A stretch of 9,536 bases of DNA, taken from the NCBI GenBank assembly GCA_036379355.1, contig DASVGV010000033.1, forward strand, positions 1-9,536, in the 5' to 3' direction. A program made the translations under genes and the position numbers. The DNA is from CAJCIY01 sp036379355 (GTDB taxonomy: Bacteria; Actinomycetota; Actinomycetes; Mycobacteriales; CAJCIY01). The notes beneath the pieces are model-generated. The model did no database searches. It saw only the letters and a list, made by a program, of their open reading frames with translations, and had not been told where the DNA came from. Below are positions 1 through 4,877 of this stretch, in pieces; positions within the stretch are counted from its first letter, which is position 1, and each line of letters opens with the position of its first letter.

Positions 1-736
1 GCCCGGTCCGCCCGTGGACCTGCAGGCCTGCCTTCTTCTCCGCCTTGAGGGCTGCCGCACCGAGTCCGGCGGCCCGCGCGACCGCATCCCGCAGTCCCGT
101 GGTCAGCGCGTCGTACAGGGCGCCGACCTTCTCCGCGCTGAGCGAGGAGCAAGGCGTGAACGGCGACAGCCGAGCGGCCCAGAGCACCTCGTCGGAGTAC
201 GCGTTGCCCACGCCGGCGAGGACCGACTGGTCGGTGAGGACGGTCTTCACCCGCGCGCCCTTCGCCTGCGCCAGCAACCGCGCCAGCGCCTCGGGGGTGA
301 AGTCCGGCGACAGGACGTCGATGCCGAGCCGCGCGACACCGGGAACGGCCCGCGGATCGGTGACGAGGTAGACCGCGAGTCGCTTCTGCGTTCCGGCCTC
401 GGTGAGGTCGAAGCCGGAGCCGTCCTCGAGGTGGACGCGCAGCGCCGTCGGGCCCTTGCCGCTCGGGCGCAGCGGCGCGGTCGGCAAGGACTCGCTGAAG
501 CGCAGCCAGCCCGCCCGGGACAGGTGCACGACCAGGTGGGTGCCGTCCACGTCCACGTCGAGGAACTTGCCGTGCCGGGAGACACCGGTGACCGGCGATC
601 CGGCGAGCGCGGCGGGCGGCGGGTCGTAGGTCTTGAGGACGTGGATGGCCCCGACGTCGACGCGCGCGACGGCCAGGCCGACCACACGGCCGCGCAGGAA
701 GGCGGCCAGCGCCTCCACCTCCGGTAGCTCAGGCAT
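1..736 (-). CDS. Fpg/Nei-family DNA glycosylase, 3' end outside the window
   Basis: This is a base-excision-repair DNA glycosylase/AP lyase of the Fpg (MutM)/Nei family. The 245 visible residues begin MPELPEVE, so after Met removal the catalytic N-terminal Pro and the following Glu are in place. The conserved lysine is K57 (RHGKFL). The helix-two-turn-helix motif is at about 170-190 (QSVLAGVGNAYSDEVL). The C-terminal zinc finger should follow VHGR (240-243) but lies beyond base 1. An in-frame GTG at 748 is rejected as start, because the chemistry needs Pro at position 2. The usual HLGMSG and DPRRFG loops are replaced by HLSRAG (71-76) and a stretch near 112-121 without RRFG, so this is a divergent paralog rather than classical MutM. 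It lies 33 bp downstream of the ROK kinase on the same strand, probably in one transcript. The family is certain; the lesion preference is not. Confidence 0.93.
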   Translation of the reverse strand, partial: MPELPEVEALAAFLRGRVVGLAVARVDVGAIHVLKTYDPPPAALAGSPVTGVSRHGKFLDVDVDGTHLVVHLSRAGWLRFSESLPTAPLRPSGKGPTALRVHLEDGSGFDLTEAGTQKRLAVYLVTDPRAVPGVARLGIDVLSPDFTPEALARLLAQAKGARVKTVLTDQSVLAGVGNAYSDEVLWAARLSPFTPCSSLSAEKVGALYDALTTGLRDAVARAAGLGAAALKAEKKAGLQVHGRTG

Positions 737-769
737 CGCCGGGCTCACCACCCCAACTCATCGGCGGGA

Positions 770-1573
770 CTAGGGGACGCGGTGCAGGGACCAGAGGCGG
801 GCGCCGCCGAGAATCCCGTCCGCGTTCGGTACGAGCTCGTGCTCGTGGCTGAACGCGGAAGTGAGGTGCTCGCCGTTGCCGCCTCCGACGTACAGGCGGT
901 CGAAGAACGTCAGTGCGGCGAGCACGGTGACGGTGCGATCCACCCGTTTCGTCCACTTCTCGGCCCCGATCTTGCGCAGGGCGGCGTCGCCGACGTACTC
1001 GTTGTACGTCTTGCGCCGCGTCAACGGGTGGTGCGACAGCTCGAGGTGGGTCTGCAGCTCGCCGTCGAGGAACAGGGCCGTGCCGATCCCGGTCCCGAGC
1101 GTGATGACCAGCTCGAGCCCTTCGCCGTGGATCGCGGCGAGCCCTTGGGTGTCGGCGTCGTTGGCCAGGCGGCACGGCAGGCCCAGCCGTTCGTGGACGG
1201 CGGACGACAGGTCGTACGACGACCACGCCTTGACCAGTTCCGGTACGACCGCGGTCCCGGGTCCCTTCTTGGTGACGAAGTGCGGCGCGGACAGGACGCG
1301 GCCCGACCGGACCATGCCCGGGAACCCGATCGAGGCGCGGCTCGCCGCCGGCGACCGACCGGCGATGTCGGCGATCATGTCCACCAGCGCCGCCGGCGGC
1401 ATCGGGTACGCCGTCGGCAGGCGCACACGCTCGCTGATCTCCGTCCCGTCCGGGCCCACGACCGCGCCCTTGACCCCGCTGCCGCCCACGTCGACGCACA
1501 ACGTGGCGTTGGCCGCCGAAGCGGCGGTACGGCGCGGGGCACGGGTCCCGCGGGCCTTCGAGGGCGTGGTCAT
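770..1573 (-). CDS. ROK-family sugar kinase, polyphosphate-glucokinase-like
   Basis: A 267-residue cytoplasmic kinase of the ROK family, most like polyphosphate/ATP glucokinases (PpgK), which phosphorylate glucose to glucose-6-phosphate. Visible motifs are the phosphate-binding loop DVGGSGVKG (28-36), the catalytic-region motif NDADTQG (138-144), the second phosphate loop TLGTGIGTALF (158-168), ELSHHP (178-183) and the C-terminal glycine-rich VGGGNG (229-234). The CxCGxxGC zinc motif of classical ROK glucokinases and repressors is absent, as in PpgK, and there is no N-terminal helix-turn-helix, so it should be an enzyme and not a regulator. The first 23 residues are a basic Ala/Thr/Arg tail. 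The ATG start is supported by a TACGGT -10 box 7 bases upstream. Use of polyphosphate rather than ATP is inferred from resemblance only. Confidence 0.85.
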   Translation of the reverse strand: MTTPSKARGTRAPRRTAASAANATLCVDVGGSGVKGAVVGPDGTEISERVRLPTAYPMPPAALVDMIADIAGRSPAASRASIGFPGMVRSGRVLSAPHFVTKKGPGTAVVPELVKAWSSYDLSSAVHERLGLPCRLANDADTQGLAAIHGEGLELVITLGTGIGTALFLDGELQTHLELSHHPLTRRKTYNEYVGDAALRKIGAEKWTKRVDRTVTVLAALTFFDRLYVGGGNGEHLTSAFSHEHELVPNADGILGGARLWSLHRVP

Positions 1574-1580
1574 GGCTGGG

Positions 1581-1586
1581 ACCGTA
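1581..1586 (-). promoter_or_regulatory. -10 box of a leaderless promoter for the ROK kinase
   Basis: On the minus strand TACGGT is followed by 7 bases (CCCAGCC) and then the ATG at 1573. This matches the actinobacterial leaderless arrangement TANNNT-N7-start, with transcription beginning at the A of ATG. No clear TTGACA-like -35 box is seen 17-18 bp upstream, and no Shine-Dalgarno sequence precedes the ATG. Confidence 0.6.
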
Positions 1587-1706
1587 GCGAGACGCGGCGG
1601 CGATGGTGTGAGCCAAGCGCTGAGCGGGAAGTGCGCTGTGGCGGGCCGCCGGTCCGTCCTTCCACCGCCCCTGGCGGAACGGATCGTCTGCTCCGCCCGT
1701 CTGACC

Positions 1707-1712
1707 TAGCGT
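1707..1712 (+). promoter_or_regulatory. -10 box of a leaderless promoter for the first RsbW-like gene
   Basis: TAGCGT is followed by 7 bases (GCCTACC) and then GTG at 1720. This geometry favours GTG 1720 over the in-frame GTG at 1711, which would lie inside the -10 box. No good -35 box is visible. The 120 bp between this box and the divergent ROK -10 box otherwise hold only a small hairpin (CCGCC-CCT-GGCGG, 1665-1677). Confidence 0.5.
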
Positions 1713-1719
1713 GCCTACC

Positions 1720-2136
1720 GTGGACCTTCTCCCCCACAGCCGACAGGACGGCAGCAGTCCTGCGCTCGAGTCGCGATGCGCGCTGCCCCTGGGGGTGCAT
1801 GCCGTGGCCGAGGCGCGCCGGTTCGTCGAGCGGGCCCTCGGGCGCTGGGAGCGCGACGACGACGGGACGGTGGCTCTCGTCGTCTCCGAGCTGGTCACCA
1901 ACGCCGTGCTGTACGGCCACGGGGCGAGCACGGTGCTGCTGCGGCTGGGCTGCGACCGGCTGACCGTCGAGGTGTCGGACCGGTCCGCGACCGTCCCGAC
2001 CACTCGGCCGACCACCGACGACGCCGAGATCGGGCGCGGGATGCACATCATCGAAGCCGCGTCGCTGCGCTGGGGCGTCCGCGCCCAGGGCGAGGGGAAA
2101 GTCGTCTGGTGTGACCTCCCGCTGGCCGGCGGCTGA
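1720..2136 (+). CDS. RsbW/SpoIIAB-like ATP-binding regulatory protein (first copy)
   Basis: A stand-alone GHKL (HATPase_c_2) domain of 138 residues, the fold of anti-sigma factors and Ser/Thr kinases such as RsbW and SpoIIAB. Visible motifs are the N box SELVTNAVLYG (56-66, with E57 and N61), a G1-box Asp in EVSDRS (D87), the G2 box IGRGMHII (104-111) and the terminal KVVW (127-130). The usual N-box His is Tyr (TNAVLYG), seen as a variation in such proteins. There is no sensor, transmembrane or output domain. I chose GTG 1720 because it fits a leaderless -10 box; GTG 1711 would add three residues. The next gene follows after 23 bp, so the two may be cotranscribed. No sigma factor or STAS antagonist is encoded in the window, so its partner is unknown. 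Assignment to the fold is firm; anti-sigma activity is inferred. Confidence 0.85.
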   Translation: MDLLPHSRQDGSSPALESRCALPLGVHAVAEARRFVERALGRWERDDDGTVALVVSELVTNAVLYGHGASTVLLRLGCDRLTVEVSDRSATVPTTRPTTDDAEIGRGMHIIEAASLRWGVRAQGEGKVVWCDLPLAGG

Positions 2137-2159
2137 CCCGCCCGTGCGAGGGTGTCGGC

Positions 2160-3044
2160 ATGACGCTCTTCGACGGACGGGTCGGGATCTGGACCGGTGC
2201 GCTCGACGTACTCCCGCCGCCGGCGGTGCGCGACGCCGTTGCCGAGCTGGACGAGCAGGGATGGTCCAGCCTGTGGTTCGGCGAGGCGTACGGGCGGGAG
2301 GCGTTCACGAGCGCCGCGATGCTGCTTGCCGCGGGGTCCCGGATGGCCGTCGGCACGGGCATCGCGAACATCTACGGCCGTGACGCGGTGACGATGAAGG
2401 CGGCCGCCCTCACCCTGGCGGCGCAGTTCCCCGGCCGGTTCGTGTGCGGCATGGGCGTCAGCCACCAGCCGCTGGTCGAGCGGATGCGCCATCACGAGTA
2501 CACCGGGCCCGTCCCCACCATGCGCGCCTACCTCGACGCGATGGACGAGGCGCCGTACGCCGCGGTGAAGCCGACCGAGCCGCCCGCGTTCGTGCTCGCC
2601 GCGCTGGGTCCGAAGATGCTCGAGCTGGCCCGGGACCGCACCGACGGGGCACATCCCTACCTGGCGACGCCGGAGCACACCGCCCGCGCCCGCGAGATCC
2701 TCGGGCCGGACAAGGAGCTGGTCGTCGAGATGGCGGCGGTGCTCTCCGACGACGAGGAGACCTGGAAGGCCCGCGCGCACTGGCACCTGGAGATCTACAC
2801 CGGCCTGCCGAACTACGTGAACAACTGGAAGCGGCTGGGGTTCGGCGACGACGACGCCGTCCGCGGCGGCAGTGACCGGCTCAAGGAGGCCCTCGTCGCC
2901 CGGGGGGAGACCGCGATCCACGCCCGCGTGCACGAGCACCTGGACGCCGGTGCCAGCCAGGTCGTGGTGCAGGTCCTGGGCGAGGGTCACGCCGACGTCC
3001 CCACCGAGGACTGGCGCCGGCTCGCCCCGGTCCTCACCGGGTGA
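2160..3044 (+). CDS. LLM-class F420-dependent oxidoreductase (TIGR03620-like)
   Basis: A 294-residue luciferase-like monooxygenase-fold (TIM-barrel) enzyme, most like the actinobacterial TIGR03620 family of predicted coenzyme F420-dependent oxidoreductases. Features supporting this are the N-terminal strand GRVGIWTGAL (6-15), GWSSLWFGEAYGREAFT (34-50), VGTGIANIYGRDAVTMKAAALTL (64-86), the core FVCGMGVSH (94-102) and ALGPKMLELA (148-157) followed by GAHPYL (163-168). The ATG is preceded by GAGGG at 2148-2152 with 7-base spacing, a good Shine-Dalgarno sequence. Its stop overlaps the start of the methyltransferase (GTGA), so the two are translationally coupled. The substrate is unknown. Cofactor F420 is inferred from family resemblance; FMN use is possible in this superfamily. 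Confidence 0.9.
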   Translation: MTLFDGRVGIWTGALDVLPPPAVRDAVAELDEQGWSSLWFGEAYGREAFTSAAMLLAAGSRMAVGTGIANIYGRDAVTMKAAALTLAAQFPGRFVCGMGVSHQPLVERMRHHEYTGPVPTMRAYLDAMDEAPYAAVKPTEPPAFVLAALGPKMLELARDRTDGAHPYLATPEHTARAREILGPDKELVVEMAAVLSDDEETWKARAHWHLEIYTGLPNYVNNWKRLGFGDDDAVRGGSDRLKEALVARGETAIHARVHEHLDAGASQVVVQVLGEGHADVPTEDWRRLAPVLTG

Positions 3045-3826
3045 CGGGCGAGTACACCCACGGGCATCACCCGTCGGTCCTGGGGTCGCACGCCACCCGT
3101 ACCGCCGCCACGTCCGCGGCGTACCTCTTGCCGTTGCTGCGCTCGGGCCAGTCGGTGCTGGACGTCGGCTGCGGACCGGGCACCGTCACGGCCGACCTCG
3201 CGCGGCTCGTCGCGCCGGGTCAGGTCGTCGGCATCGAGCCGGTCGACGAGCCGCTCGCCGCCGCCCGGGCCCTCGACACGTCGGCGACGTTCGAGCTCGG
3301 CGACGTCTATGCCTTGCGGTTCGAGGACGACTCCTTCGACGTGGTGCACGGCCATCAGGTCCTCCAGCACCTGACCGACCCCGTCGCCGCGCTGCGGGAG
3401 ATGCGCCGCGTCTGCCGGCCGGGCGGCATCGTTGCCTGCCGCGACGCGGACTACGCGAGCTTCACGTGGGCGCCGGCCGAGCCGCGGCTGGACCGCTGGC
3501 TCGACGTCTACCGCCGCCTCGCCCGCCACAACGGGGCCGAACCCGACGCCGGGAGGTACCTGACGACCTGGTTCGCCGAAGCCGGATTCACCGACGTCAC
3601 GGGCAGCGCGTCGGCGTGGTCGTACTGCTCGCCGCAGGAGCGCGGCACCTGGGCGCGGACCTGGGAGCAGCGGGTCCTGTCCAGCGCGTACGCGACCCAG
3701 TCCGTGGCCGCCGGGCTCACCACCGACCGGGAGCTCCAGGAGCTGGCCGCAGGATGGCGCGCGTGGGGAGCGGCACCGGTCGGCTTCTTCGGGATGCTCC
3801 ACGGCGAGGTCATCGCCCGCGCATGA
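3041..3826 (+). CDS. Class I SAM-dependent methyltransferase
   Basis: A 261-residue soluble Rossmann-fold methyltransferase (Methyltransf_11/UbiE-like). Motif I is VLDVGCGPG (39-47), the acidic end of strand 2 is VVGIEPVD (62-69), the motif II region is ELGDVYALRFEDDSFDVVHG (85-104), and LQHLTDP (108-114) with LREMRRVCRPGGIV (118-131) is the post-core motif typical of small-molecule methyltransferases. The GTG start overlaps the TGA of the oxidoreductase by 4 bases, which fixes the start and implies coupled synthesis. The substrate cannot be read from the sequence. The N-terminal GHHPSVLGSH is typical of a common actinobacterial subgroup. A small dyad (TGAGCC-CGTCC-GGCTCA) begins at its stop codon. 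Confidence 0.9.
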   Translation: MTGEYTHGHHPSVLGSHATRTAATSAAYLLPLLRSGQSVLDVGCGPGTVTADLARLVAPGQVVGIEPVDEPLAAARALDTSATFELGDVYALRFEDDSFDVVHGHQVLQHLTDPVAALREMRRVCRPGGIVACRDADYASFTWAPAEPRLDRWLDVYRRLARHNGAEPDAGRYLTTWFAEAGFTDVTGSASAWSYCSPQERGTWARTWEQRVLSSAYATQSVAAGLTTDRELQELAAGWRAWGAAPVGFFGMLHGEVIARA

Positions 3827-3840
3827 GCCCGTCCGGCTCA
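3824..3840 (+). terminator. Possible hairpin at the methyltransferase stop codon
   Basis: A perfect 6-bp stem TGAGCC/GGCTCA with a 5-base loop CGTCC begins at the TGA stop. A second, weaker stem with one wobble pair (CTCGCC/GGCGGG, loop ATTTTC) is at 3870-3887. Neither has a U-tract. They may slow or end transcription between the methyltransferase and the second RsbW-like gene, but the evidence is only the dyads and their place. Confidence 0.3.
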
Positions 3841-3909
3841 ACGCGCTGATGCGTACGGACCAGTCCCTCCTCGCCATTTTCGGCGGGTGCTGATGTTGGG
3901 GCGGCCCGC

Positions 3910-3915
3910 TACCGC
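3910..3915 (+). promoter_or_regulatory. Weak candidate -10 box before the second RsbW-like gene
   Basis: TACCGC lies in the 152-bp gap between the methyltransferase and the second RsbW-like gene. It lacks the final T of TANNNT. If used, it would give a 5' leader of about 55 bases before GTG 3979. No -35 box is evident. Apart from this box, the two small dyads listed nearby and the ribosome-binding site, nothing else is seen in the gap. Confidence 0.2.
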
Positions 3916-3963
3916 GACATCGCGGTGCCGGCGTGCACCATGGACGGGGCAACGGTCGAGAAC

Positions 3964-3968
3964 GGAGG
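3964..3968 (+). promoter_or_regulatory. Shine-Dalgarno site that decides the start at 3979
   Basis: GGAGG is 10 bases before GTG 3979, and it falls inside the reading frame if the earlier in-frame starts GTG 3925 or ATG 3940 are used. Neither of those has a comparable ribosome-binding site, so 3979 is preferred. Confidence 0.55.
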
Positions 3969-3978
3969 TCGGGCGGAC

Positions 3979-4383
3979 GTGATCGCCACCCGCCGCCACG
4001 CGGCCCCCGAGCCGGTGCAGGCGATCGACCTGTCCGTCGAGCCGCGGAGTGCAGGACGTGCGCGTGCCTTCGTCACCGAGGCTCTCCACGCGTGGGACCT
4101 CGACGATCTGACGGACGAGGCGCGACTGCTGACGTCCGAGGTCGTGACGAACGCGCTGCTGCACGCGGGGTCGCGGCGCATCCGGCTGCGGCTTCGGCGC
4201 CTCCCCGACGGCGTACGCATCGAGGTGGACGACCAGTCCGCGCTGCTGCCCCGGCCTCGCCGCGTCAGTGCGCTGTCGGACACGGGCCGGGGCATCGAAC
4301 TGGTGGAGGGCTCGGCCCGCGCGTGGGGGGCCCGCCCCACCGCGCAGGGCAAGACCGTGTGGTTCGAGCTCGCCACGTCATGA
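3979..4383 (+). CDS. RsbW/SpoIIAB-like ATP-binding regulatory protein (second copy)
   Basis: A second stand-alone HATPase_c_2 domain, 134 residues from GTG 3979. Motifs are the N box LTSEVVTNALLHAG (51-64, with E54, N58 and H62 all present), the G1-box Asp in EVDDQS (D85), the G2 box TGRGIELV (102-109) and KTVWFEL (125-131). It is a paralog of the protein at 1720-2136 and keeps the canonical N-box His that the first copy lacks, so it looks the more intact of the two for ATP binding and possible kinase activity. Its stop overlaps the next start (ATGA), so the unknown protein at 4380-4811 is coupled to it. In-frame starts at 3925 and 3940 would add up to 18 unconserved residues; the GGAGG site argues against them. 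The target sigma factor or antagonist is not in the window. Confidence 0.85.
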   Translation: MIATRRHAAPEPVQAIDLSVEPRSAGRARAFVTEALHAWDLDDLTDEARLLTSEVVTNALLHAGSRRIRLRLRRLPDGVRIEVDDQSALLPRPRRVSALSDTGRGIELVEGSARAWGARPTAQGKTVWFELATS

Positions 4384-4811
4384 CGGCGCAGACCTTCACC
4401 GTCGAACTGGTCGGTGGATCTGCCCGTCTCTGCGAGTTCAGCGTGGAACGGACCCACGACCTCACGCGCGAGTTCCGGCTCGCGCGGACCGGGGTCACCC
4501 ACGACGCCAGCGACCTGCCCGACCGGTTCCTCGCCCTCGTCGACCGCTTGTGGTCCTCCGGCGACGGCCGGGAGGCCCTCGTCGACCTTCCCGACGCCGA
4601 CGGCGATGCGGTGCACCTGCGGCTGCCGGTCGGGGCCGAGCACGATGCGCTCGCGCTCGCGACCCTCCTCGACGAGGCGGACGAGTACTGCCGGGCGGGC
4701 GCCACTCTGACCATGCCGCGGCCGCCGGAAGTGGTACGGCTGCGGTGGTGGCAGGCGACCGAGGCGGTCCGTCAGCGGCACGGTCTGGCGCCGACCCCGT
4801 TCCCCGGCTGA
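4380..4811 (+). CDS. Small unknown protein coupled to the RsbW-like protein
   Basis: A 143-residue protein that I do not recognise. It starts at an ATG overlapping the TGA of the upstream RsbW-like gene by 4 bases, a strong sign of translational coupling and often of physical or functional partnership. It has no signal peptide, transmembrane segment or obvious catalytic motif. Residues 1-90 look like alternating strands and acidic loops (TFTVELVGGSARLCEFSV, then REALVDLPDADGDAVHLRL). Residues 90-107 are a likely helix (LALATLLDEADEYC), followed by a basic, Trp-rich C-terminal segment (PEVVRLRWWQATEAVRQRHG, 116-135). There are two cysteines, C18 and C104. It could be an antagonist, a target or a scaffold of the RsbW-like protein, but this is inference from gene order alone. 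A strong hairpin starts 3 bases after its stop. Confidence 0.75.
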   Translation: MTAQTFTVELVGGSARLCEFSVERTHDLTREFRLARTGVTHDASDLPDRFLALVDRLWSSGDGREALVDLPDADGDAVHLRLPVGAEHDALALATLLDEADEYCRAGATLTMPRPPEVVRLRWWQATEAVRQRHGLAPTPFPG

Positions 4812-4813
4812 CC

Positions 4814-4844
4814 GTCCTCGGCGCCCGCGTCCGGGCGCCAGGAC
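4814..4844 (+). terminator. Strong intrinsic-type hairpin terminator
   Basis: A near-perfect stem: GTCCT, one bulged C, GGCGCCCG, a 4-base loop CGTC, CGGGCGCC, AGGAC. That gives 13 base pairs with a single bulge. It begins 3 bases after the stop of the unknown protein and ends 33 bases before the next start. It has no U-tract, as is common for GC-rich actinobacterial terminators. It most likely ends the RsbW-like/unknown transcript. Confidence 0.75.
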
Positions 4845-4877
4845 GCGCGTCGAGCGGCCGTCGGCGAGGATGGCGGG

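Noticed and set aside
1711..1719. GTG 1711 as start of the first RsbW-like protein
   Set aside because: It lies within the -10 box that places a leaderless start at GTG 1720, and the three extra residues are not part of the domain.
729..2990. 753-residue minus-strand open frame
   Set aside because: It runs antisense to the RsbW-like and F420 oxidoreductase genes and out of frame with the ROK gene. Its Arg/Pro-rich low-complexity translation shows no family motifs; this is an effect of high GC.
3925..3978. GTG 3925 or ATG 3940 as start of the second RsbW-like protein
   Set aside because: Neither has a ribosome-binding site, whereas GGAGG precedes GTG 3979, and the extra residues do not look like the domain.
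3933..4379. Upstream extension of the unknown coupled protein
   Set aside because: The open frame continues upstream but is out of frame inside the RsbW-like gene, and its translation there is Arg-rich shadow. The ATGA overlap marks the start.
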